The notes under the pieces are model-generated. The model ran no database searches. It saw only the letters and a program-made list of their open reading frames with translations, and was not told where the DNA came from. DNA of 64,000 nt. Origin: Brachionus rotundiformis (lineage: Eukaryota; Rotifera; Eurotatoria; Ploima; Brachionidae). Position numbers and translations under genes: made by a program. Positions 10,580 through 22,500 of this stretch are shown here, in pieces. The DNA lies in assembly GCA_016802295.1 (NCBI GenBank), contig JAESIW010000208.1, positions 428,869 through 492,868 on the forward strand, given 5' to 3'. Positions within the stretch are counted from its first letter, which is position 1. Each line of letters starts with the position of its first letter.

Positions 10580-12089
10580 TTAATAAATTTGGTTTAAAAA
10601 ATTGAAGCTTGGAAACCTACCTTGGAATGAAGTGAAACGAAAATATAACTTAAGCAATGGCTTGCGGACATTTAACTTAAAAACATAAATAGAAATTAAG
10701 GTAAGCCTATTAGGCAGAAAATTATGGACTTGGCTTGAGACTGTGTGAAATTTGGAGCCAAAAAATACCATAAGGTTTATGTAAAACTGTGTTATTCTAA
10801 TCCTAGTTACTAGATTTATAAAAAATTTTAACGATGAACTATGTTATATTCATAGTGGGTTTTTTTACCAGAATCTTCTCCAAACTCTTCACTTGATACT
10901 TGAAAATTAAAAGCAAATTAATTTTAAAATGGTAAGAATAATTACTTTGAATTTTAGCTTGTTTGCCAAGATTTAATTTCTATAATTAAAGCTAAATTAT
11001 AAGCAGCAATAAATCAACTCATTTAAAAAAAAATAATTTTAAATCAAAAATAATATACAAAATTTACTTAAATTGAATCTTTTTGATTTATGTTAAACCT
11101 TCAAAATAAACATACAATTTAATTGTCTACCATCGATCTTAAATTAAAATTGACCAAATCTAAATGTGCGAGAAAATCATTTAGCTTTTAGATTGCTGAT
11201 TAGTTTCTGATCTGGTAAATTTTTAAGTCCTTTCTTTCGTAAAGTGTAAATAATATTTAATATTGCTTTCGAGCTGGACATTTCGAATTAATGGAACATT
11301 TATAATATTCTTTTATTCCATTTTTGGTGCTGTGAGTTTTTTGGTGAATCCATTTTTTTTCAAAACCTTTGACGGCCTCATTGTAATTGTTAAAATTTCA
11401 ATGTTCGGAGCGAAGATTGTCCTCGGTGGTTTAAAAAATTCGAATATCACTTTGATACATCAAACTGTACAGTATTTAATCTTGATTAAAATGAGCAATT
11501 ATTGATTTTATTCGGATGATTTTTACACAAGTTATGATTAAAAATTTTAAGATTTTTTGAAAAAGTGAAAATTCAGTAAATATTAAGCTATGGACCATTT
11601 CTTAGGTAGATATTTCACCAATTTAAAATAATAAATTATTAAAATAAGTATATTTTTCAGAAGCTGAGAAGCTTAGCTTCAATATAATTTATATTACTTG
11701 ATGAAAAAAATACGACTAATTGATGAAAAAATTAATTGAAAATTATTAAAAAATTTATTTCTATCTTTTTTATGGCAATAGGCACCTTTTGCTTCTTCAA
11801 CATCCCTTATCCTTCTGGTAAAACAATTAATGGCATTTTTAGTATTTAATGGTGTTTTTAATGCTCTTATTATTTAAAACTAATGTCAAAAATTTAATAA
11901 ATTTTTAAGGTTTATACTGCGTTTCAAAGTTTTCACTTTCTGTTATAGTCTGGATATCGGCTTTTGGTCTAAAAGCAAGATAAATAATGGTTTAAATTTA
12001 AAATTGCTCAGTTCCTAAACTGACTATCAAATTATGTTTTTGAAAAGAAAATTCTCTGCATATTCAAAATAATTAAACTTTATTTTTTT

Positions 12090-12400
12090 GAAGTTTTTAA
12101 AATAAGTTGTTCAACACCTGGTTTAATGAGTTTTCTCTTGATGAAATTAAAATAGCTCTAAATGAAATACCCTCTTCTAGCTCACCTGGTTACATTGGTA
12201 TTAATCGTAAGATACTAAAAGGTCTTCCAGATATATTTGCCCCTATTTTTCTTTATGATGAATGCTTGAAATCGGATTTTATTCCAGATGATTGGAAATT
12301 AAAAATAGCGATAATAAATCAGACATTAAAAATTATATGGCTATTCTAGTTCTTTCTATTTTGAATCTAGCTGTATATCTCATTTTGGTCATTAAAGAAT
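12090..12400 (+). mobile_element. LINE reverse transcriptase N-terminal relic
   Basis: The plus strand encodes FSLDEIKIALNEIPSSSSPG, then RKILKGLPDIFAPIFL and DFIPDDWKLKIA. After a frameshift it continues KSDIKNYMAILVLSIL. These correspond to RT motifs around SSPG.DGI..K.LK, P..WK.A and KNYRPIS. Truncated at both ends. Confidence 0.75.
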
Positions 12401-12551
12401 CTTTGACCAAAAATAGTCAGATTATATGAGAATATATTATATCTAATTACTAACAAATATTTAATTAAATTTTAAATTTTTTGACAAAATATAAGCAATT
12501 TTATTAATTATCATTTATTTTTAACTTGAATTAAATTTAATAAAAATTTTT

Positions 12552-13445
12552 TTATTCGTTTAAATTAAAATTTTTTTTCCACAGACCTCTAATTTGTGCA
12601 AGTTCTTCATTGGGTATGCGTACATTCAGACATCCATGTATCTTCGAATACACTTTGTGAGCGTCCAAGCTGAACAAAATCTCATCATTAATATTTGAGT
12701 CATTTATCTCTTTTTTGTAAAATAGATTAACACCAAATTTTGAAAAATCATTTGTCTTATAAGCAGTATTAAACTCATTTAGATCAACATGCTGAAATTC
12801 ACCTGTCAATTTTTCCTCATTTTTCTTAATAAACTCATTTAAAAGACTTATTTTATTCTCATCGGGCATGGTCCTTCTTTCTAGGACAAACAAGACGGCT
12901 TTGAAAGCTGCCGGGTTATAGTCAACTTTAAACCCGATTGCGTACGAGTTGACAGTATATTCAGTGATGTAAGAGATACATTCATCAATTAATAAATTAA
13001 GATCTTCGTCACAAAAGGCAGCCTTGACCACAATTGGCTGGCACAAATTACCATGGCTTTCATATATTTTGGCATCAGGATATTTCACCAAAGCAGCTCC
13101 TCCACCAAATTTATTACACACAGAAACAGGCGATCTTTTTCCAATTGAAAACTTGACTTTTTTTCGCTTTAGCTGCACCACTACATTGAATGAAATAACT
13201 GCAGTAGCATACTCATGTAGAGTGCTAAAAGAGTCGACTATGTACACTTGATCCTCATGAACAAAAGCTTTGCCAAACCGGTTTATTGAATCCATAGTAA
13301 AACTTTCCAAGCTACCAGCATTCCAGTTTTCTTCAAGCTCTGGCACTACTCCTGATTTGGCACAAGCCTTGTAATAATCATTTATATCAATTTTGGGCAT
13401 GTGCTCGGGACGTTCATGCTCATCAAAGTCCAAAGTAAAGCTCAT
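12552..13445 (-). CDS. Uncharacterised intronless 297-aa protein
   Basis: A full-length frame starts at ATG 13445 (MSFTLDFDEHERPEHMPK) and ends KKNFNLNE. Codon use and base composition clearly differ from flanking AT-rich DNA, so it is a real gene. There is no signal peptide or membrane segment. The order of features (EDQVYIVD; CISYITEYTVNSYAIGFKVD; a hydrophobic strand VLFVLERR; FGVNLFYK; LNVRIPNEELAQIRGLWKK near the end) and the length are loosely reminiscent of F-actin capping protein alpha. The resemblance is too weak to name it. Its start is 118 bp from the divergent CAP-domain gene. A structure-based or profile search would settle the family. Confidence 0.75.
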   Translation of the reverse strand: MSFTLDFDEHERPEHMPKIDINDYYKACAKSGVVPELEENWNAGSLESFTMDSINRFGKAFVHEDQVYIVDSFSTLHEYATAVISFNVVVQLKRKKVKFSIGKRSPVSVCNKFGGGAALVKYPDAKIYESHGNLCQPIVVKAAFCDEDLNLLIDECISYITEYTVNSYAIGFKVDYNPAAFKAVLFVLERRTMPDENKISLLNEFIKKNEEKLTGEFQHVDLNEFNTAYKTNDFSKFGVNLFYKKEINDSNINDEILFSLDAHKVYSKIHGCLNVRIPNEELAQIRGLWKKNFNLNE

Positions 13446-13563
13446 ATTAAAAAATTTTTTTTTCTTTCAAATTCTAAATTCCAAAATTTTATAATTTTAG
13501 ATAAAACAAAAATAGAAATTTGAAATAATTTTACAATTAAAAAAATTTTTCCTTTATTTAACC
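13446..13563. promoter_or_regulatory. Compact bidirectional upstream region
   Basis: Only 118 bp lie between the start codons of the divergent genes at 13445 (-) and 13564 (+). The spacer is A/T-tract rich. Such a short spacer suggests a shared bidirectional promoter; this is inferred from geometry alone. Confidence 0.4.
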
Positions 13564-14619
13564 ATGAAGTTAATTTTGGTCTTTTATATAATAATTAATT
13601 GTGTTGAATCTCAATCGAATTTTTCATGTATTTCATGCTTTTGTTTCATCCCAAATAATTTTTGTCCAAATATCTCAACACCTGAGACCATCACAACTTC
13701 TACCACACAAACTTCAACTCTTTCTTCATCTCCTTTGCCTTCTACAACTCAACCACCTTTGGTCTACAATGAAATAAATTGTGTTTTCCCATTTAGAATG
13801 TATGGGATTGTCTATGATAAATGTACAAGTTTTGATAATGGTGCCACATTTTGGTGTTCGCTAGATGCGGTCTATACAACTAGAGCGGCTCAATGCAATC
13901 AATCTTGTCCACTGCTAGCCAGGAATCTGGTCACCGATTCAAATCAAGTTCATTCTCTGTGTCTAGAGCCAAGTTCTGATTCGATACCACACTTTCCCAG
14001 TAAAAACGAGACACAGCTTATACTCAGGATGCATAATAAGGCTAGATCGGCCGTGAAGCCAACAGCTGCTAATATGAGGAGAATTACATGGGACTTTGGT
14101 CTTGCCAGAACAGCTCAAAGATGGGCCGAGAACTGTGATTTCAGCCACGACTGCTCTTTGTGTAGAAGATTACTAAATAACCAAAGTATTCCAGTGGGAC
14201 AAAATGCCTTTGCGCTATTGGGAGCTAGCTATGATCCAAGTACATTTTGGTTCGATGTTATTAGTTATTGGTTAAATGAAGCCAATAACTTTAATTATGC
14301 ATTGGGCTCAAAAACTGGCCAATTCAATGATGTTGGTCACTATACCCAAATTATTAACTCTGAAGCGTCAAGGCTAGGATGTGGAGCTGCTAATTGTAAA
14401 GGAAACTTGCACGCATTTTGTAATTATGCTCTTGGTCAAGAAGACTGGAAGAAACCTTATAAAGTGGGTGCTGCGTGTTCGCAGTGTTCTAAATTAAATT
14501 GCCAAGACAATTTATGCATGTGTGATAAATTGTGTCAAAATAATGGAATATTAGATCTAATAAATTGTGAATGCAAGTGTGTAGATAATTTTAGTGGAAG
14601 TTTATGCGAAATAAGTTAA
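13564..14619 (+). CDS. Secreted FN2 + CAP (SCP/TAPS) domain protein with EGF-like tail
   Basis: A 351-aa single-exon protein. Residues 1-16 (MKLILVFYIIINCVES) form a signal peptide. A Thr/Ser/Pro-rich linker follows (residues about 40-65). A fibronectin type II module (about 72-111) reads CVFPFRMYGIVYDKC...FWCS...C. The CAP domain (about 152-310) carries LRMHNKARSAV, WAENCDF, VGHYTQII (CAP1 motif, usually GHYTQ) and CNYALGQ (CAP2-like). The C-terminus is Cys-rich and EGF-like (CDKLCQNNG ... CKCVDNFSGSLCE). CAP proteins are extracellular and Cys-stabilised; in invertebrates they act as secreted defence, venom-like or lipid/sterol-binding proteins. Which role applies here cannot be read from the sequence. 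Combining FN2 with CAP is known in some invertebrate lineages but is not common. Confidence 0.9.
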   Translation: MKLILVFYIIINCVESQSNFSCISCFCFIPNNFCPNISTPETITTSTTQTSTLSSSPLPSTTQPPLVYNEINCVFPFRMYGIVYDKCTSFDNGATFWCSLDAVYTTRAAQCNQSCPLLARNLVTDSNQVHSLCLEPSSDSIPHFPSKNETQLILRMHNKARSAVKPTAANMRRITWDFGLARTAQRWAENCDFSHDCSLCRRLLNNQSIPVGQNAFALLGASYDPSTFWFDVISYWLNEANNFNYALGSKTGQFNDVGHYTQIINSEASRLGCGAANCKGNLHAFCNYALGQEDWKKPYKVGAACSQCSKLNCQDNLCMCDKLCQNNGILDLINCECKCVDNFSGSLCEIS

Positions 14620-16508
14620 GAGCTTTCAAAATTAATTAATTTATTTTTTTTTTTATTTATTGTCTTGTCATTCTTTATATAAAAAACTTTGGTAAATTTG
14701 ACAAAGAATTAGTTCAAGATTTATTACTAGAATAAAGCTTTAAAAGCTTATTTACTGAAACTGATTTACTGCAGAACAATATTTTTCCTATTAACATTCA
14801 ATTCTTTGATTGATTTTAACAAGTGGCCAAAACTGGTTCAAATGAAATTAAGCGTTTTTTGATTGTAGTAAAAATTGTCATAAAAAAAAGTCATAAAAAA
14901 TAGCGTTCATATTTTGGTCATATTTGTTGGGTAATTTGTTTTTGAAAGTTTAGAAATATATTAAATAAAATATTAATTTAAGTCAAAATTAATCTCATTT
15001 TTTGTAAACAATGACCAAGAAAATAAAGTAAGAGATTTAACTCTTTCCCATTTTTTGGTCAAAAATTAATTTACCAGGATCAATATCCAATGCATAATCA
15101 AGCGAAAAAAAATCCAGAATCTATTGACTATTTTGTATAGATACTGAAATTTTAAATCAAAAATTTGGTTAATCTAGTCTTACCATTTAAAAATGTGGAT
15201 AGGTCACTTGTGCTGCGTATTGTGGCAATCATAAATCCAGTCAATAATGTTCCGACCCGTCACTAGCCGCTGCTGCCTCCTTGACAAGAAGTCGCTGACC
15301 CAATCGACAATGCCTGGACAGAACCCGCAGGCAACCAGTTTGGCTCTTAATGACGAGTGGCAAACTCTGTCGAAGGTCTATTAATTAATTGTTAATGGAA
15401 TTGGGTTCAATATTAAATTAAAATAATCAAAATTATCAATATAATTAAAAATATTCAAAATCTAAATCAAATCACATGATTCGGACACTTAAGTTATAAC
15501 AATTAAACAAAAGTTCAAAAAATTAATTAATCAAAAGCTAATCCAAAATGGCTTAGTTCTATCTATGTTGATTTCTTGTAAAGTATACTTAGATATTTAT
15601 AAAAAATTTAATTTGAAGAAATTTTCTATCATCTAAGGGCTTAAATTAATCAATAGACACGATTTTGGGGGCCCTTATTTGCAAGGGTTTACGGTACACA
15701 TGATTCAAGTGAAATAATCTCTTTCAAAAGATAAATAATTTTAAAAAATTTGATAAATTTATTGAATATTCTGGTCTGAAAGAACTTAAACTTCTTAAAG
15801 GGTTAATTTTTACTCTCCTTTTTTTTGAAATTTTTTTTCCGTTCCAAAAAAAATTAGGCTTTAGCTTTTAAAAGGGCGAACTTGGCAAACTTCAGCTCCA
15901 ATTCTTGGACTTGGAGTTGCTTTGGGATATGCCACGTCAGAAATTAGAAATTCAGAAAGCCCTTAAGCTTGAATTTCTTGAACCTTATTTATGCTGGTTT
16001 CATAAAAAGCTTTTTTAAAAATCTAACTTCATTAATTTGTTTTGTAAAAAAACAGACTTAAAACTTCAATTTTAAATAAGGAAAATGAAAGCTATTTAGC
16101 GTAAAAATAATATCTAATTTTAATTTTATTTCAATTAAACTCTTAGAAGATAAACTAAATTTAAGCTAATGAATAATATCAAAAATTAAATTAAACATAT
16201 TTATAAAAGACAAAAAAAAACTTGAATTCTCAAATTAACACAAAAATTAAAGTTATTAATTGAAAAAATAAGAAAATTTCAAAAATCTAATAAAAAAATC
16301 ATCAATAAAAACAATTTAATCAATTAAATTGATCTACATAATCAATCTTTTAGACAAAAAGGCTTCTTGTTATCATTTGAATGATCATCGGTATTTGTGA
16401 ATACAAAAATTATACATTAACAACACAAGCTTAATATTTTGAATTGTTTTTTTTTTCATTTATAAAACACGTTCTAATAAAATTTAATTAAAAAGAAATA
16501 AATTAGAT
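14620..16508. other. Intergenic, AT-rich
   Basis: It contains one LINE RT relic (15230-15385) and a 22-bp near-match to scribble coding sequence at 15907-15928. Nothing else was recognised. Confidence 0.5.
15230..15385 (-). mobile_element. Short LINE RT relic
   Basis: The minus strand reads FDRVCHSSLRAKLVACGFCP followed by VDWVSDFLSRRQQRLV. This is the RT palm segment between the DF..AFD.V.H..L..KL motif and the W...FL..R.Q.V motif. Relatively GC-rich and isolated. Confidence 0.75.
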
Positions 16509-19500
16509 TTAATTAGAGAAAAAAGTGGCATAATCTTTTAGTTTTGTTATATCGTCATTATAGTCCACTCTTGACATGGACATAATTTCGTCTTGGGACA
16601 TCAGCGATATCTTTCGTTCCTCTTCTTGCTTCAATTTTTGAATCTCATGATCTTGTAAATAGCTGAACTTTCTCTGGGCTTAATAATTAAAAAAATAATT
16701 AAAAAATTAATTATTTTTCAATTGCAGGCTTACGTTTGTTCGAAATGTCAGAGCCGGACTTACATGCCTCGAAAAACTGTTTTTTATCCTTAAAGCTTCG
16801 GACTGACTCAGACTGATTTTTGGCAATTGGCGTGTACGAGTTGACAAACATGGACTGGGACTTGGAGTCGCTTTGGGATTTGTTCATAATGTTGTTCATA
16901 AGACTCTTGTCAGTGAGAGAATTGGAGTTAGGGGTCGAGTTGGTGTTCAGCTTAAGGACAGGGGTCACCAGCCGATTGGGCGCATCGGGCGTTTTGGCCT
17001 CCTCAGTCTCTATGTCCCGCAAGTTGTCGTAATTGCACACGTGACCATTGGACTTGGCGTTGAGAATGGACTCGGACATTTTGGGCGTATCGCCGAAAGC
17101 GCTTTCAGCCGAATTGACCGGAAAAGGCTGGGCGACCGGCGTGAGAAGGTTCTGCGGCACTATGTGATTGAAGCCGTCACATACCACCATGTGTATCTGC
17201 TCGCTCGATTTGACCAAGAAGCCTTGCGCCTCGCACAACTTCACACCTAGCAAGCTGTGTCCATTCACCTTTAAAAAATAAATCAGTCAATTCTTTAAAC
17301 CATTTTTAAACGGTTCAGAGCTTGGCAATAAACGTAATTGACAAAGTTAATTATTTATTTTAAATTTAAGACGCAACTAAATTATTTCCAAAAATATTTT
17401 TAAAAAATAAAATAAAAATAAAATTTAAAAATTTAAGACCGGGTTTTTTAAAAAAAATTATTATCTAATATTCTTAAGATAAAATTAGTGTTCAAAAATT
17501 TCAAGTTTATTTTCTTAGTATTGGCTGGCTTTGGCAACACAATTGGTTTAGGAAATTTGAGCGATATGAGCTTTTTTTGGTCTTTAATTTGGAACAGTCG
17601 TTTAAAGTGTTTCATGTAGCCTTTTGAACTCGACTTAGCCAAATAATTATAGTGATTTAGTTTGGAAAAATTTTGGTAAAAAAAATTGGCATAAAATTTT
17701 TTAAATCTAAAATAGTATCTATCCACATAGACCGAGTTTAAAAAACTAGCTTTAAAACGATTCAGATCGGCCATGAATGCAAGTTTACGTCTGTGGCTCA
17801 TTTGAACACTCGATCGTTTACGTTTGATTGACTTTTTTCTACACACCGGTCTCAAGTGAAGCCTACTTTCACCAACAACTGGCTTAACTTCATTGTTATT
17901 TAGATCAACAATAGGAAACTAATATACACATAAGATTATATTAATTAGCTTTTAGATATTATTGGGTTGAGATAAGCAATCAAATTTTGCAAGCAGTTAT
18001 GATAAATAGATTAAGTGGTTAAAATAGCATGTGAGGACAATAGAATTAAAAATATTACATTTTTTATTCACTTTATATACATGTTTTTTTTTTGCTCTAG
18101 CAATCAATACTCTTCTTAAAAAAAGGTACAAGAGTTTTCAAGATTTGGTTCGGATGCTGCATCAAACAAGTTCGTAGCATGTTCTCAATCAGTTCTATAC
18201 TTTTCTTTTTTTTATCTAATAATAGATAATTTTTCTTTTACCGTTATCTATTATTAGATAAATAATCAATCAATTATCTATTATTAGATAAATAATTAAT
18301 TAATTTATCTATTATTAGATAATTTTATCAGTATTCATATAAAGTTTTAAGGTAAGAAAATAATTTACTAGGTGAAGCCATTTGAAAATATGGATGAAAA
18401 ATTAATTTCATAGTGTTTATAAAAGGCAGCTTAATGTCAATTTATGTTCATTTTTATTAAAATAAAAATTCTAATAATTCTAAATGCTATGAACTTGTTT
18501 ATTTTAATTTGGCAAAATGAAACAAAGCAATAGATAATCAAATAAAACTAACCTCCATTATCCTAGTTCCGACTTGAAGTCGTCCATCATTATGAGCCAA
18601 AGTGTTTGGTATAATATTTACAATAAATATACCCTCATCTGTCTGATCATATGGATTTGCCGATTTATTCTCAATACCGCCATTGATTCGTATACCAATA
18701 GTCTCATCTGGATGAGACCTGTTTAACAATACTTCTTGCATGCCGCTCGGCTGTGGATCATGACTTACCAACAACACCACTTGTTGTGCATTTCTCTTCA
18801 ATTCTTCGACACAATCATCATGTGACATATTAGTTACATCGATTCCATTTACTTTAAGCAATCTGTCTCCAACTTTTAAATTAGTCTTACTAGCCGCACC
18901 ATCAACTACAATCTTGCTTATAAATATTCCTGGCTTTTCGATACCAAACGGGTGACAAGCCACATTACCACCACCAACAATGCTCAAGCCCATAGCTCCA
19001 TTTTGTTTCATAATTCTTATTTCCTCGACCTCATACTCGGACAAGTTTTCCACTTGACTCTCTTCGCCATTAGGGTTTTGCTCTATTCCCTCTACATGTG
19101 GTCTATACACAGTCAAATATCTTATCTCATAGTCACAGTCTTTTCTGCCTGAATTCAACACATACTTCTGCAGGTCTTTTTCTAGCATTGAGTCAACATT
19201 AAGTCCGTTTATTTGCAGAATAATATCTCCATTGGCGAGCTCGGAGTATCGTTTCTGGTCACTTACGTGTATAACTTCGACCTCTCTTTGTTCATAGGTG
19301 TTAAAGTTGTGGTTTATTCTAAAGCCAACAGGCTGCTCTTCGACATTATCATCAATTATCTTAATAAAAAATAACTTGTTTGGATCTATTTCTTGCATGA
19401 CTTGGAGCTGAATTTGGAGTCCTAGACTGACGGCTTCTTTGAGCGCCTCGACTGCCTGTGAGTGTGTCAAATCGCTTAGATTTGTTTGATTAACTTTGAT

Positions 19501-22500
19501 AAGTTTATCACCAATTTTCAGGCCAGTATTCTTAGCAGGCGAGCTGGGCAGAATTTTGGTAATGAATATACCATCGTCATCTTCCCTGTACGGAGTAGAG
19601 CCTTTTCCGCCGGCGATTCTGATGCCTAGACCAGAGTTCTCAGATCGATTGACATGCACCACCAATTGAACATGCTTTTTGAGCTCTTCATATTTAAGCT
19701 CGTCAGGTATGTATTGGGTGGCTGGTTTTTGAGCGCGTGGCAGTGGTGTCGGCGGGCTCTGGCTGTTTGCATAGCGCTCTAGTATTTCTTTCATCTCATT
19801 GGCATCTAGCTGATTGGCCTTGTTGGTCGGTGAGCTGACCCGGGCGCCTTTTAGATGGTGCGGAGTATCGCGGCGACGAAGTCTGCAGTGACCGCTCGAG
19901 TTCATCGAGCCAGACTCGTCATCGTCGTCCTCGTTTACCTCTTGCTCTATGGACTCGCTGTTCGAATTGAGCTTAAAATCCACATGCTTGGACAACACTG
20001 GTGGTTCTTCTTCTTCAATTTTTGTTTCTTCAACAGGTTCTTTTAATTCTGAAGTGCTGATTACAGGCAGACTTTGGACAGGTGGTGTCGTTTTCTGGGA
20101 ATTTGAATCAATTGATGCATTTTTTTGCTTTAGGAGCTCTTTCTTTTTCATAAGCTCCTTAGGATGCGGGGTGTTGGTGCGCACAAAGTGGCTCTTAAAA
20201 TAAAATTAGTAAATTTTTTAATATTTTTAATTATTTATCAAAAAAAGGCAATTGAAAAGGTCTTCTGACCAACTCATTAACCTTTTTTGATTATAAACCT
20301 CTTATTATAAAAAAAAGTGTAACTATATTTCTTGATTATTTTAAACAAAATAAACTCATAGGTTCATTTATGTTTTGTTTATCTTCTATTTTTCCTGTTT
20401 ATTTGACCTAGCTTAATTGAAAAAATGTATTTCTGGTCTTAATAATACCATAGCTTTGGGAAAAGTTAGCAAACTTATTATTTTAAATTGAAAAGGTAAA
20501 CTTATAGGACCTAAAACTATAAAAAAATAGAAAAAAAAATAAATATCATTAATTAGTAAATTTTCAGTTTTAATGCTTTATTAATTCTATCAAAAACAAA
20601 TACAAATTCAATAGAAATTAGTTTCTTGTGAACAATACGGTTAATAAATTTGAATATACTTATTAACAAAAAAATTAAATCAAATTAATCCTAAGATTAA
20701 ATAAGTTGAGCATACATTTTTATATTTCAAGCAATTTTTAAAAATAAATTTATTTTTCATTTATAAAATTTTTAAATTTGACTGGGTACTTAAAGCTATG
20801 ATGGTGAAACAAAAAAAACTAGTGATTTTATCTCGAGATATTCTTCAATTTAAAATCTTTATCTGTATTTTTAAATTTAGTAAGAATGTCACAAATGAGA
20901 TTTTTGTCAATTTTGGTACAATAAAACAAATTAAAATCTTATAGCTTATTTTCTAATATTTTAAAATTGGTTCTTTGTGACATGACGAAATATTAATAGT
21001 TGCATCTACTGCCAAATTTGCATATTTGACCAAGAGTATTGTAATAAATGCAACTATTTATATTCTATCATTATGTTTAACAGAAAAGTTTTTAACTTTA
21101 ATAAAAAAAGTTATAAGATCTTAAAAACTAATTGTTCTGTTCTATTGAACCAAATTTCACAACATCCAAAATTTATTTAATATGCACCAAGATAATCAAA
21201 ATTATAATTTTTATTAAGAATTAAATTTTTTTAAAGCATAAAACTGTTTTGCCTGACACTAATAATCATATTATCTTAAATAAATATGTCTACATCTCTC
21301 TATTTGTTATTTAGTTGTTTTGTTTGTTTGTCTGCAGCACTTGCTTTAGCAACTATTTAAGCCGCATCATTATTGTTATAATTTCGGATTCCATTTAATA
21401 AACTTTTACCTACATTTAACAGTTTTACTTATTTCTTGGCTTAAATCCCTAAAGTGAAGAACCGAGACTTTACAAATAATACTTTGATGGTCTAATTTTA
21501 AAGCATGTATAGTTTAAACCTAAGAAGAACAGATGATCATGAACTTGTAAGAGAGATGAGCCAAAGAGGACAATTTAGTCGAAGCTGAACAACGGATAAA
21601 GGAGTTCCGGGTAAAAGGGCTAGAAGTTTTTAACTAACTGAATTTCAGAGACATAGAACTAACTGTTACAAGAAGCCGTATTAGCTAGGACAGTCAATAG
21701 TTTTAAGACTCAAATTGATAGAGAAATATTCAAACTGAGATTACTGTTTCTGAATTTAAGCGTTATCGATCTGGAAAATTCACGACTTTTGATCATTTTA
21801 TCAAGTCATTTAATTTTATTCTTGATAGAGACAATTGTAAAGATTGGAAACAGGCTTGTCCTGCACTTGTCCTAGTTTTCTTAAAGATTATATATGCAAG
21901 CATGTTGTTGGTATGACTATTAGATTAAAAGAAGTCAGTTCTCCATTAATAGCTAAATCAGTACCAATCGGACACAAAAGAAAGAGAGGTAGACCTATCT
22001 TAGCAAAAAAAGCATTTATTAGAGAATAATCTTTTTTATAATTTTTATAATATTCAATAATCATTTTTTTTATAATACTCGATAATAATTTTTATGAACC
22101 CAGTTCTTATTTCTTTTTCTACAAATTTGACATAAAATAAATACCCAAAAAAAATTTAATTTTACACTCAAATAATTAATATAAATACCCATTTAAAATT
22201 AATAAAGATAACTTTACCGCAGTAAATGCTGCGAATGATTTTTTTTAACTTTAATAAAATTTTTAATCAAGTTAATAAATTTAATTTGTAATTAAAAAAA
22301 AATCAAATTAATTAATTATTTGAGCATATACAAAATATAAACAAAGAGCTAGCTATAATTTTATTAATATTTTAGTACAAAAAATAATTGAATAGTTAAA
22401 CAAATACTTACAGGCTTGTCCTCAGAGTCCGAGTCAGGCGCAAAGCGAACCGACTCGGAGGTGTGCTGCTTGACCAATTCATTATTAGAATTTTGTTTGA

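Larger units (their letters stand above)
9546..12089. other. Intergenic, AT-rich, with a local duplication
   Basis: The only structure I can support is the pair of direct repeats annotated separately. The short ORFs here (for example 63 aa at 10580-10771 and 80 aa at 11263-11505) show no domain pattern and begin at non-ATG codons or in low-complexity sequence. Confidence 0.5.

Noticed and set aside
12552..13445. Calling this gene CapZ alpha (F-actin capping protein)
   Set aside because: Length and a few blocks are suggestive, but the hallmark CapZ alpha motifs are not convincingly present; left unnamed.
18212..18322. CRISPR-like repeat/spacer look of the four 18-mers
   Set aside because: Eukaryotic intron, no cas genes, spacers of 12-14 bp of AT sequence, and one unit inverted.
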